A stretch of DNA of 10,163 bases from Caryophanales bacterium UBA5729 (GCA_002419505.1 DIGF01000013.1:1-10163), one strand, 5' to 3'. Positions 1 to 7,362 are shown, counted from the stretch's first letter. Translations and numbers: made by a program. Notes: generated from the sequence alone by a model not told the origin.

Positions 1-410
1 CCGATGAAAATGCTGATTTTATTACCCACTAAACCTAAGATGAGTTCCATGATTACTCGCGTTAATAATAGTGCTAAAATTAGGATAAAGTAGGTGGTGA
101 TATTAGCTACACCTTCATCTTGAGTAATTGAACCCAAGATCATTCTTTGCAAATCATTAATAATGAAACGCGAATAATTTGGTGCGATTACTGCGAGTAG
201 AGTAACAAATATAGTTATGATTATTAGAATTAGAATTTGAAGGCGATAAGTGCCAAGATATTTAATCAGTCTTTTGGTGGTGCCTTTAAAGTCCTTAGCT
301 TTTTCAGCCGGTCTTCCTAGAGGCATGCCGCTACCAGGACCTCTTTTTTCACTATTGTCTCTAGTGTTTTTTTGATAGTCTTTGTTTTTTTCTAGATTTT
401 TATTGCTCAT
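1..410 (-). CDS. ABC exporter half-transporter, N-terminal part (runs off left edge)
   Basis: This is the first 136 residues of an ABC-type half-transporter; the rest of the membrane domain and the ATPase domain lie outside the window. A hydrophilic, basic N-terminal tail of about 45 residues contains RGPGSGMPLGRPAEKAKDFK (23-42). Two hydrophobic helices follow, at about 56-76 and 106-128, as expected for TM1 and TM2 of a type I exporter. I recall similar Gly/Pro-rich tails ending in EKAKDFKG on one subunit of heterodimeric multidrug exporters in Firmicutes, but could not check this. The ATG overlaps the TGA of the preceding exporter gene (ATGA), and a GAGGAGGAAA ribosome site lies inside that gene, so the two are translationally coupled and probably form one heterodimer. 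If so, this subunit should carry the intact catalytic Glu and switch His that its partner lacks. The substrate is unknown; a drug or other amphiphile is inferred from the MarR gene at the head of the operon. Confidence 0.88.
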   Translation of the reverse strand, partial: MSNKNLEKNKDYQKNTRDNSEKRGPGSGMPLGRPAEKAKDFKGTTKRLIKYLGTYRLQILILIIITIFVTLLAVIAPNYSRFIINDLQRMILGSITQDEGVANITTYFILILALLLTRVIMELILGLVGNKISIFI

Positions 411-2245
411 GCTATTTCCTCCTCATCCAATTGTGATAAGGCAATTTCTCGGTAAACTTCACTAGTCTTAAGCAATTCTTTGTGAGTGCCAGCACCAACA
501 ATTTTTCCTTCGTGAAGAACAATAATTTTATCTGCATTCATGATTGTGCCGATTCTTTGGGCAACAATGAAAACCGTCGCTTCTTTAACGGTTTTTTTAA
601 GTTGCGCTCTTAAGGTGGCGTCGGTCTTAAAATCAAGTGCGGAGAAACTATCGTCAAAAATATAGATTTTCGGTTTTCTGATTATTGCTCTAGCAATTGA
701 TAATCTTTGTTTTTGACCACCGGAGAAGTTAACCCCGCCTTGTTCCACTACACTTTCATATTTATCTTCGAGTTCTTCGATGAATTCGCTGGCTTGAGCG
801 ATTTCAGCTGCTTGTTTAATTTCTTCTTCACTTGGATTGTCTATGCCATAAGCTATATTTGATTTAATTGTTCCGGAAAATAAAGATGCGGTTTGCGGAA
901 CAAATCCGATTAATGATCTTAGTTTTTTTAATTTGATATCTTTAATATTGATACCATCAATTAATATTTCGCCACAGCTAGTATCAAAGAATCGCGGCAT
1001 CAAATTTACAACAGTTGATTTACCTGAACCGGTTGAACCGATGATGGCGATTGTTTCTCCTGGTTTAGCAGCGAAGTTAATATTATCTAGAACATTGACT
1101 TCAGCGTCAGGGAATTTAAAACACACGTCTTTAAACTCCACTTTGCCTTTGAAATCAAAATCATCATAACTGCCGTTTTCAGTATCTTCTACTGATGTAA
1201 CCAACATTAAGACTTCTTGAATACGCTTAGCTGAAACTTGTGCTCTTGGAAACATGATAAAGGTAAAGGTCAGCATTAATATACTGAATAAAATTAAGGT
1301 TGCATATTGAATAATCGCCGAAACATCTCCTAAACCGCGGTAATCCATTAGCGTGCCCGACAAAACCATTTGAAAGGCTGTAAAAGTAACGCCAATAATA
1401 ACTAGGTTGAATATCATATTGATTAGAGGGTTTAAAAAAGCAATTATTCTACCGGCCTTATAATTAACCATGGTCAATTCTTGATTGGTCTCTTGGAAAC
1501 GATTTACATCAGACTCCCCTTGGCCAAAGGCTCTAATAACTCTAACCCCTTTGATTGATTCTCTGGTAACAAGCGTCAGTTTATCGATTTTCTTTTGTAC
1601 TAACTTAAATAAAGGAACAACGATAATAAAGACAACGATAATTAAAATCGATAAAATTAAAACACCAACAAAAATCGGGATGCTTAAGACAACTGATTTC
1701 TGAAAAGCAAAAATCGAAGCACCGATAAATACTATCGGAATTCTTAATAACAGTCTCAAGGCCATCGTCATAAAGTTTTGTACCTGCATGATGTCATTTG
1801 AAACTCGAGTAATTAGTGTTGATGTGCCAAATTTATCGGTTTCATAAACGGATACATTGGTAATAGTCTTATAATAATCTTTTCTGATATCTCTACCAAA
1901 CTTAGCGCCAACATCACTGCTTAAATACATCATGGCGATAAAAGCAAGTGAAGATATCAAAGTAACGCCAAGCATGTAACTACCGTATTTGATAATGATT
2001 GATAAATCCGATCTTTGATTGACAATACATGTATCCGGATTAGCTTCAACATTACAACTGTCAACAATTTCAAAACTGTCAGTTAGCGGATTGTATTCTT
2101 GATATTCTGCAGTTATCCCCTCACCGATGATATCGCTCATGAAATCTGGTAAAAGCAAGGTCCCAACTGCAACTAAAGACACCAATACAAAAATTATAAC
2201 GACTTTAAACCAATAAGGTTTTAAATATTTAAGCAGTTTCCCCAT
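407..2245 (-). CDS. ABC exporter half-transporter with degenerate ATP site (MarR-linked)
   Basis: This 612-residue protein joins a six-helix exporter membrane domain (about 1-340) to an ATPase domain (about 365-612). Motifs seen are Walker A GSTGSGKS (403-410), Q-loop PQ (Q451), signature FSGGQ (507-511), Walker B IYIFDD (527-532) and the switch region VAQRIGT. The residue after the Walker B Asp is Asp532 instead of the catalytic Glu, and the switch His is Gln563. Its own ATP site should therefore hydrolyse poorly or not at all, as in the degenerate subunit of known heterodimeric exporters. The loop between TM1 and TM2 is long and hydrophilic, with Cys64 and Cys73. I chose the ATG at 2245 over the upstream in-frame ATG at 2260 because an AGGAGGAA site lies just before it, and the ATG at 2260 overlaps that site. 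The gene overlaps marR by 17 bases and the next exporter gene by 4. The partner is presumably the gene at 1-410; the substrate is not predictable. Confidence 0.93.
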   Translation of the reverse strand: MGKLLKYLKPYWFKVVIIFVLVSLVAVGTLLLPDFMSDIIGEGITAEYQEYNPLTDSFEIVDSCNVEANPDTCIVNQRSDLSIIIKYGSYMLGVTLISSLAFIAMMYLSSDVGAKFGRDIRKDYYKTITNVSVYETDKFGTSTLITRVSNDIMQVQNFMTMALRLLLRIPIVFIGASIFAFQKSVVLSIPIFVGVLILSILIIVVFIIVVPLFKLVQKKIDKLTLVTRESIKGVRVIRAFGQGESDVNRFQETNQELTMVNYKAGRIIAFLNPLINMIFNLVIIGVTFTAFQMVLSGTLMDYRGLGDVSAIIQYATLILFSILMLTFTFIMFPRAQVSAKRIQEVLMLVTSVEDTENGSYDDFDFKGKVEFKDVCFKFPDAEVNVLDNINFAAKPGETIAIIGSTGSGKSTVVNLMPRFFDTSCGEILIDGINIKDIKLKKLRSLIGFVPQTASLFSGTIKSNIAYGIDNPSEEEIKQAAEIAQASEFIEELEDKYESVVEQGGVNFSGGQKQRLSIARAIIRKPKIYIFDDSFSALDFKTDATLRAQLKKTVKEATVFIVAQRIGTIMNADKIIVLHEGKIVGAGTHKELLKTSEVYREIALSQLDEEEIA

Positions 2246-2672
2246 CTTGTTCCTCCTCATTGAAGTAAATTCTTAGTTTATCATATACTTTTTTGTTTAA
2301 ATTAAATAGAAACTCTTGTTCTTCTTTTTCCAAAAACGAATCCATTAGTTCTTCCCATTCATCTAAAATCTTGATGATTTTCTTTGCCAATGAAGCGCCT
2401 TTATCAGTAATCGATAAGATATAACCCCTCAAATCTTCAGGATCTTTATCTTTAGTAACATAGCCATCCTGAACTAAACGATTAATCGATCTAGTGGTAT
2501 GTGATTTATGAAAAAATAAAGTCGCAATTAAATCATTCATTTTAATAGTGCCTCGCTTGTAGATAGTCTTTAAAAAAGGAGCTTCCGAACGATTGATGGA
2601 AAGCCCTTTAAATTTTTCTTCAAGAAAGCGATGATGATATTTAAGTATCATATAATCATATTTTCTATTCAT
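2229..2672 (-). CDS. MarR-family transcriptional regulator
   Basis: This 147-residue protein has normal MarR length and layout. It has an N-terminal helix (1-25), a winged helix-turn-helix at about 43-90, and C-terminal helices (about 95-140) that would form the dimer interface. The DNA-recognition part reads KSHTTRSINRLVQDGYV (56-72), followed by a wing with DPEDLRGYILSITDKG (77-92), the usual MarR wing with Asp and Arg. It is the first gene of an operon with two ABC half-transporter genes and overlaps the next gene by 17 bases. The start is an ATG with AAGGAG just upstream. MarR proteins usually repress their own operon until a small ligand binds, and a palindrome over the promoter supports that here. 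I infer that it controls the exporter and responds to a toxic or amphiphilic compound. There is no obvious cysteine-based sensor: I see no Cys in the protein. Confidence 0.93.
   Translation of the reverse strand: MNRKYDYMILKYHHRFLEEKFKGLSINRSEAPFLKTIYKRGTIKMNDLIATLFFHKSHTTRSINRLVQDGYVTKDKDPEDLRGYILSITDKGASLAKKIIKILDEWEELMDSFLEKEEQEFLFNLNKKVYDKLRIYFNEEEQDGETA
2250..2257 (-). promoter_or_regulatory. Ribosome binding site deciding the start of the 407-2245 exporter gene
   Basis: AGGAGGAA on the minus strand ends four bases before the ATG at 2245, inside the 3' end of marR. It makes that ATG the start and removes five residues (MRRNK) encoded from the earlier ATG at 2260, which has no site of its own. 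Confidence 0.8.
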
Positions 2673-2694
2673 TATTAACTCCTTAAGTAAAACT

Positions 2695-2704
2695 TACTAT
2701 AGTA
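2695..2704. repeat. Palindrome at the predicted marR start site
   Basis: TACTATAGTA is a perfect 10-bp palindrome lying between the -10 box and the predicted transcription start. It could be a second, weaker protein-binding site or a chance result of A+T-rich sequence. A small TAAGT-AAA-ACTTA repeat (2684-2696) follows directly, next to the marR ribosome site. Confidence 0.4.
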
Positions 2705-2732
2705 GTATATAGCAAATTAGTTGCGTTGTCAA
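2704..2732 (-). promoter_or_regulatory. Sigma-A-type promoter of the marR-exporter operon
   Basis: On the minus strand a perfect -35 TTGACA (2732-2727) and a -10 TATACT (2709-2704, one mismatch) are separated by exactly 17 bases. Transcription should start near 2697, leaving a leader of about 25 bases before the marR ATG. This is the strongest promoter match in the window. It would need repression if the exporter is not always wanted, which fits the overlapping operator. Confidence 0.85.
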
Positions 2733-2739
2733 CTAATTT
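2714..2739. promoter_or_regulatory. Putative MarR operator: perfect inverted repeat
   Basis: AAATTAGTTG and CAACTAATTT form perfect 10-bp arms around a 6-base centre. The repeat covers the whole -35 hexamer and most of the -35/-10 spacer of the marR promoter. Its size and position fit a dimeric winged-helix repressor, so autorepression by the adjacent MarR protein is the simplest reading. I saw no second copy elsewhere in the window. Confidence 0.75.
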
Positions 2740-2746
2740 ATATGAT

Positions 2747-2773
2747 AAAAAAATCCCAGGTTATCTGGGATTT
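2747..2773 (-). terminator. Rho-independent terminator after the second exporter pair
   Basis: On the minus strand, arms AAATCCCAG and CTGGGATTT (9 bp) enclose a 5-base loop and run into seven T. It begins three bases after the stop codon of the exporter gene at 2777-4600. It separates that transcript from the marR promoter immediately downstream. Confidence 0.9.
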
Positions 2774-2776
2774 AAA

Positions 2777-4600
2777 TTAATATTTAAGATTAGCTAACTC
2801 CATATTTTCCGCAATGCTTTTATCATATTGCAAACGATAGAGTTGGTAATAATGACCTTTTTGTTTAAGTAATTCTTGATGATTTCCTTTTTCAATAATC
2901 TTACCTTTTCGCATTACAATGATTTGATCGGCATGTTGAATGGTTGATAATCGGTGAGCTACTACTATTGTCGTACCGATATTCATAACTTTCTTCAAAG
3001 ATTCTTGAATAAGTTGTTCTGTCTCAGTATCAATATTAGCAGTCGCTTCATCTAAAATCATCAATGACGGCTTATGAACAATCGTTCTGGCAAAAGACAG
3101 TAATTGCTTTTGTCCAGAAGAAAAGTTATTTCCTCGTTCTCTAACAGGCTCGTCATACTTCAGTGGTAATTTTTGAATAAAGTGATCTGCATTTACATAT
3201 TTACATGCTTCGAGAATTTCCGCATCATTGATAGTATCGTCTCTCAGTCTGATATTTGATTCAATTGTACCTGAGAACAAGAAGACATCTTGAAGCATCT
3301 GCCCGATATTTCTTCTTAAACTATCAAGTTTAATGTGTTTAATATTAATATCGTCAATTAAAATTTCGCCTTGTTGAATATCATAGTTTCTAACGATTAG
3401 AGCAATAATTGTTGTTTTTCCCGAACCAGTCGCTCCTACAAGCGCCATGGTTTCGTTAGGTTCAACCACAAACGAAACATCGCGTAAAACCCATTCGCCT
3501 TCATTATAAGCAAACCAGACATTTTTAAATTCAATCTTACCTTTGAATCTATCTAACTCGATTGCATCAGGTTCATCTTGAATGATAGGAGGTTCGTCGA
3601 GGATAGCGAATATTCTTTCGCCGGAAGTGAACGCTGACTGTAAAGTATCAAACTGTTCAGCTAAATTTTGTATTGGCTGGAAAAATCTTTGAATATATTG
3701 AGTAAAAGCGAATAAGATACCGTAAGTAATTATTCCTTCAATAACCTGATTGGAACCTACCCAAAGAATAATAACTATCGCAACGATATAGAGCAAATAC
3801 ATGGTTGGTCTATATAAACTGAAAGCCAGAACTCTTTCAAAATGAGAGTTATTGAGTTTGCGGTTTTTATCGACGAACTCTTTGTATTTCTTGTCTTCGC
3901 GATTAAAAATCTGAATAAGTTTCATGCCTGAAAGATGTTCCGATAAAAAGGCATTGATGATTGATACATTAGCTCTAACTCTTCTGTATGCCTTACGTGA
4001 AAACTTTCTGAATACAAAAGAAATAATAAAGATTATCGGTGTTAATGCTAAAATGTAAATCGCTAATCTAGGCGATTTAATAAACATAATAACAAAGACT
4101 CCTAAAATAGTTAATATGTCTCTTAGCAAACTGATTATTACATCTGTGTAAAGCATGTTAAGCGTATCGACATCAGAGGTTGCTCTAGTCACAAGCTTAC
4201 CTATCGGAATCTTGTTATACTGAGAAATTGATAATCTTTCAATATGATTAAAAACATCTTGTCTGATGTCATAGATAATCTTTTGCCCAGTAACTTGAAG
4301 AATAATTGTTTGCTTATAAGCGATAAAGGCTCCTAAAAATAAAGAGAGCAAATAAATGATTACAATAATGATAATTTTTAAAACCGGGACTTCTTCCATA
4401 CCCAAAGAGTCAAGTACTTCAGATACAAACAATGGTCCGATTAAATCTAGACCAACTACCATCACAACCAAGAAGAAAGCTATTACTAAAGGTTTAATAA
4501 ACGGTTTGACATAGTGCAATAATCTTTTAATTATTTCAGTATCGGACATATTGCGTTTTTTGTTAATGTCGATATCAAACTCTGGTCCACTACGTGCCAT
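2777..4600 (-). CDS. ABC exporter half-transporter, catalytically competent subunit
   Basis: This 607-residue protein has a cytosolic N-tail (1-35), six membrane helices (about 36-315) and an ATPase domain (about 355-590). Motifs are Walker A GATGSGKT (389-396), Q-loop Gln437, Walker B LMILDE (513-518) with the catalytic Glu518, and switch His549 in VAHRLST. The signature is FSSGQ (493-497) rather than LSGGQ. That altered signature would face the partner's degenerate site, while this Walker A/B with Glu would pair with the partner's intact LSGGQ. This is the pattern of heterodimeric exporters of the YheH/YheI (BmrD/BmrC) and LmrCD kind, with this gene as the YheH/LmrD-like subunit. The ATG directly follows the TAG of the upstream partner with no spacer, and GGAGGTGG lies within that gene's end. 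A clear terminator follows. The likely role is efflux of drugs or lipids; the substrate is unknown. Confidence 0.94.
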   Translation of the reverse strand: MARSGPEFDIDINKKRNMSDTEIIKRLLHYVKPFIKPLVIAFFLVVMVVGLDLIGPLFVSEVLDSLGMEEVPVLKIIIIVIIYLLSLFLGAFIAYKQTIILQVTGQKIIYDIRQDVFNHIERLSISQYNKIPIGKLVTRATSDVDTLNMLYTDVIISLLRDILTILGVFVIMFIKSPRLAIYILALTPIIFIISFVFRKFSRKAYRRVRANVSIINAFLSEHLSGMKLIQIFNREDKKYKEFVDKNRKLNNSHFERVLAFSLYRPTMYLLYIVAIVIILWVGSNQVIEGIITYGILFAFTQYIQRFFQPIQNLAEQFDTLQSAFTSGERIFAILDEPPIIQDEPDAIELDRFKGKIEFKNVWFAYNEGEWVLRDVSFVVEPNETMALVGATGSGKTTIIALIVRNYDIQQGEILIDDINIKHIKLDSLRRNIGQMLQDVFLFSGTIESNIRLRDDTINDAEILEACKYVNADHFIQKLPLKYDEPVRERGNNFSSGQKQLLSFARTIVHKPSLMILDEATANIDTETEQLIQESLKKVMNIGTTIVVAHRLSTIQHADQIIVMRKGKIIEKGNHQELLKQKGHYYQLYRLQYDKSIAENMELANLKY

Positions 4601-6367
4601 CTATTCCACCTCCGCTTCTAACTCTGATTCAAGTCTTTGGTGAATTACCATGTTACGATAGAGTTCACAAGTATTTAACAACTCATTATGGGTCCCTTTA
4701 GCCATAATTCTGCCATTTTCAATAAAGATAATTTGATCGGCATTTTTGATTGTCGATATTCTATGAGCGATGATGATCGTCGTTTTACCTTTTCTGAGTT
4801 CTCTTAAATTATTGATAACTTGTTCTTCAGTCTTAGTGTCGACTGCAGAGAAAGAATCATCCATAATTAAAATCTGCGGATTCTTTAACAAGGCTCTAGC
4901 AATTGATATTCTTTGTTTTTGACCCCCTGATAAAGTTACGCCACGTTCTCCAACCATAGTTTCATATTGATTAGGAAAGTCGATGATATTCTCATGAATA
5001 TCGGAATAAATTGCCATTTGTCTAATTAATTCCGGATCAGGATCATCTTGAGAGAAGGAAATATTGTTTTTGATTACGTCGGAGAAAATGAAATTTTCTT
5101 GCGGAACATAACCGATTGCGTCTCTAATTGTTTTTATTGGTAGTTTCATAATATCGTAATCGTCAATTAGAAGTTCGCAAGTCTTTAAATTATAAAGCCT
5201 TAACATCAAATCGACAATGGTTGTTTTACCAGAGCCAGTCCGGCCGATAATTCCAACGGTTTGACCTTTTTCAATGACAAAATCAATATTTTTCAATACT
5301 TCTTTTTCGGTTTTTGGATAGGCAAAACTCAAATTGTTAAAAGTTACCTTACCTTCGATTTTTTCGACGTTAATAACTTCACGATCATCGGTAATTTCAA
5401 TCTCTGCATCTAAAAATGCAGATACTCGATCTAAAGATGCTTTAGCTTGAGCTTTCATGTTGATTAAACGCCCTACAGCCATCATCGGCCAAATCAGCAT
5501 TCCAAAATAAGCGATATATTTGGTGAGATCACCAACAGTGAAAACAACGCTTTGATCCATGGTGCGGTATACCAATAAAGCTCCGAATCCTAACATTATT
5601 ACGCGAATAATATTAATAAACATTTCTACACCAACGTGTAAGAAGGTTGAAGCCCTGATATAGGAAACATTTTTTTCTTGATTGATTTTATTGATTTTAG
5701 AGAAAGCTTTTATCTCTCTTACTTCATTAACAAAAGCTTTAATTACAGAAATCCCGTAAAAGTTTTCTTGAGTAAAATCGCTTAAGTCTTCAAATGCTTG
5801 TTGACGAGCCTTAAATTTCTTTCCGGTAATTTTTGATATGTAAGTCGCCATAATCGCAATCAAAACTAATGGTATCGCTGCGAAATATGTAATCATCGGA
5901 TCAAGAGTATACATTCTATAAAAGGCAAGGATTCCCAAGACTACAATATCAAAAAGCATCAATAACCCCGGTCCAAATGCCATTCTAATCGCATTTAAGT
6001 CATTAATGAATAAAGCCATTAACCCTCCAGATTTTTTCTCTGAATAATAGGTTTGGCTGAGTTTTTCAGCATGTTTGAACATCTTGTTTCTTAAATCAAA
6101 ATCTACTCGCCATGAGGCTCCGAAGATAAATATTCGCCACAAGAATCTCCCACCAACGATAATAAGTCCAAAAATCGCGATATTTTTTACACTAGTCGCG
6201 ATTTCTTCCTTAACAATGGTTTTGCTTTCTAAACCATCGATGATAAACCCAATTATGCCTGGAATTTCTAATTGAATCCAGTCAACCACAATTAATGCAG
6301 CTAGACCTAACAGAAAGAAAATTCCATACTTTAAATAATACTTGTTTATATGTCTTCCAAATAACAT
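4601..6367 (-). CDS. ABC exporter half-transporter, degenerate-site subunit
   Basis: This 588-residue protein has a membrane domain with six helices (about 12-300) and an ATPase domain (about 338-575). Motifs are Walker A GRTGSGKT (375-382), Q-loop Gln423, signature LSGGQ (479-483), Walker B ILIMDD (499-504) and switch His535 in IAHRIST. The catalytic Glu is replaced by Asp504, so its own ATP site should be weak. The intact LSGGQ completes the partner's active site. Short N-terminal tail, DDSFSAVDTKTE after Walker B and gene order match the YheI/LmrC-like subunit of heterodimeric exporters. The start ATG at 6367 is preceded by GAGAGGT. The last codon is followed by TAG and at once by the partner's ATG, which suggests coupled translation and equal dosage. 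It lies 51 bases after the degV-family gene with no strong terminator between, so the three may share a transcript. Confidence 0.94.
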   Translation of the reverse strand: MLFGRHINKYYLKYGIFFLLGLAALIVVDWIQLEIPGIIGFIIDGLESKTIVKEEIATSVKNIAIFGLIIVGGRFLWRIFIFGASWRVDFDLRNKMFKHAEKLSQTYYSEKKSGGLMALFINDLNAIRMAFGPGLLMLFDIVVLGILAFYRMYTLDPMITYFAAIPLVLIAIMATYISKITGKKFKARQQAFEDLSDFTQENFYGISVIKAFVNEVREIKAFSKINKINQEKNVSYIRASTFLHVGVEMFINIIRVIMLGFGALLVYRTMDQSVVFTVGDLTKYIAYFGMLIWPMMAVGRLINMKAQAKASLDRVSAFLDAEIEITDDREVINVEKIEGKVTFNNLSFAYPKTEKEVLKNIDFVIEKGQTVGIIGRTGSGKTTIVDLMLRLYNLKTCELLIDDYDIMKLPIKTIRDAIGYVPQENFIFSDVIKNNISFSQDDPDPELIRQMAIYSDIHENIIDFPNQYETMVGERGVTLSGGQKQRISIARALLKNPQILIMDDSFSAVDTKTEEQVINNLRELRKGKTTIIIAHRISTIKNADQIIFIENGRIMAKGTHNELLNTCELYRNMVIHQRLESELEAEVE

Positions 6368-6387
6368 ATTTACCTCTCAATAAACCC

Positions 6388-6416
6388 AAAAAATAAACTT
6401 CTTATTAGAATAAGAA
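6388..6416 (-). terminator. Weak hairpin between the degV-family gene and the exporter pair
   Basis: TTCTTAT and ATAAGAA form a 7-bp stem with a 4-base loop (6399-6416). On the minus strand this is followed by GTTTATTTTTT. Each arm has only one C or G, so the hairpin is weak. It may attenuate rather than stop transcription, or be chance. Confidence 0.25.
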
Positions 6417-6418
6417 AT

Positions 6419-7267
6419 TTACTTTAAAATATATAAGACTCCTATTGTACCTTTACCGCAATGACTTGATATTACACAACCAGCGGAGGTATTATAGATG
6501 TTCTTAATTTTAATCTCATCTTTAACTCTTGTTTCAATATACTCTCTTGATTCGTCGGCTAGTGAATGAGTAATCATCAAAAACTCCGGATCGATTTGAT
6601 CCTTTTCTTGAAAAACCTCATCAAGCATCAAGTTAATTCCATTTTTGATTGAACCTCTGCCTTTTTTCCCAACAGCCATAACACCTTCACGAACTTTGAT
6701 AATCGGTTTAACTCGTAACATTCCCCCAACAAGTGCTGATAGAGCGTTAAGTCTGCCGCCTTTATATAAATATTCTAAAGTGTCAATGACAAATTGAGAT
6801 CTAACCTTAGGTACTAGTTTTTCAATTTGAATTTGAATCTCTTTTCCGGTCATTCCCATTTGAGCGAATTTTGCTGCTTTTAACAATAAAAGGCCGGTAC
6901 CAGAAGAAAGGTTCTGCGAATCGATTAAGTATATATTGTCATTCGCTAACATCTGTTTAGCGACATTGGCTACAGAAAAAGTTGCGGAAAATTTTGATCC
7001 GATACCCAAATAAACTACTTCATACCCTTGATCAAGATACTTCTTAAAAGCTTCATAGAACGCCCCTGGAGATGGTGCGGCTGTTTTCGGTAAAGTATTC
7101 TTGATTTCAACGAGTTTATACATCTCTTCAACAGAAAGGTTAACTCCATCAAAATAACTTTCCTCATTAAAATTAACGTATAGTGGGATAATCTCAATAT
7201 TAAGTTCGTTTATTAATTCTTTAGTTAAATCACATGTGCTATCAGAAATAATTTTGACTCTTTTCAT
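6419..7267 (-). CDS. DegV-family fatty-acid-binding protein
   Basis: This 282-residue protein matches the full DegV fold. The N-terminus has VKIISDSTCDL (4-14) with the conserved SDST loop. Next come TAAPSPGAF (62-70), GIGSKFSATF (88-97), the IDSQNLSSGTGLL stretch (115-127), then EYLYKGGRLNALSALVG in the second domain, and a C-terminal SSHCGKGTIGVLY. Known DegV/FakB proteins bind a fatty acid and present it to the kinase FakA for phosphorylation and entry into phospholipid; the FakB role here is inferred from family, as no fakA gene is visible. I chose the ATG at 7267 over an in-frame GTG at 7276 because the GTG lies inside the AGAGGTGG ribosome site. It has its own promoter and lies 51 bases ahead of an exporter pair on the same strand. 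It has no signal peptide and should be cytosolic. Confidence 0.92.
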   Translation of the reverse strand: MKRVKIISDSTCDLTKELINELNIEIIPLYVNFNEESYFDGVNLSVEEMYKLVEIKNTLPKTAAPSPGAFYEAFKKYLDQGYEVVYLGIGSKFSATFSVANVAKQMLANDNIYLIDSQNLSSGTGLLLLKAAKFAQMGMTGKEIQIQIEKLVPKVRSQFVIDTLEYLYKGGRLNALSALVGGMLRVKPIIKVREGVMAVGKKGRGSIKNGINLMLDEVFQEKDQIDPEFLMITHSLADESREYIETRVKDEIKIKNIYNTSAGCVISSHCGKGTIGVLYILK

Positions 7268-7272
7268 ATTAT

Positions 7273-7280
7273 CCACCTCT
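7273..7280 (-). promoter_or_regulatory. Ribosome binding site deciding the degV-family start
   Basis: AGAGGTGG ends five bases before the ATG at 7267. The competing GTG start at 7276-7274 is part of this site itself, so the shorter protein beginning MKRVKIISD is preferred. Confidence 0.75.
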
Positions 7281-7285
7281 TAAAA

Positions 7286-7314
7286 ATTATAACCAAATTT
7301 GGCGTTTTTGTAAA
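7286..7314 (-). promoter_or_regulatory. Promoter of the degV-family gene
   Basis: On the minus strand, -35 TTTACA (7314-7309) and a perfect -10 TATAAT (7291-7286) are 17 bases apart. The predicted start near 7279 falls at the 5' edge of the ribosome site, giving a leader of only about 12 bases. A 10-bp palindrome sits in the spacer. Confidence 0.7.
7293..7302. promoter_or_regulatory. Palindrome in the degV promoter spacer, possible operator
   Basis: CCAAATTTGG is a perfect 10-bp palindrome lying between the -35 and -10 boxes of the degV promoter, where a bound protein would block polymerase. It differs in sequence from the marR operator. No regulator gene for it is visible. Confidence 0.4.
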
Positions 7315-7362
7315 CAAAGAAAAAAATATATATATTTATTATAGTTTATTTTAATATTATAT

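Noticed and set aside
933..1169. Plus-strand open frame of 78 codons
   Set aside because: It lies opposite the ATPase domain of the exporter gene, has no ribosome site and no recognisable protein; it is a shadow of that gene.
1485..1703. Plus-strand open frame of 72 codons
   Set aside because: It is antisense to membrane helices of the exporter and its Thr/Ile/Lys-rich content is what antisense of such helices gives.
6075..6275. Plus-strand open frame of 66 codons
   Set aside because: It lies wholly antisense to the N-terminal part of the exporter at 4601-6367, with no promoter or ribosome site.
7015..7197. Minus-strand open frame of 60 codons inside the degV-family gene
   Set aside because: It is an alternative frame within a clearly real gene and resembles nothing known.
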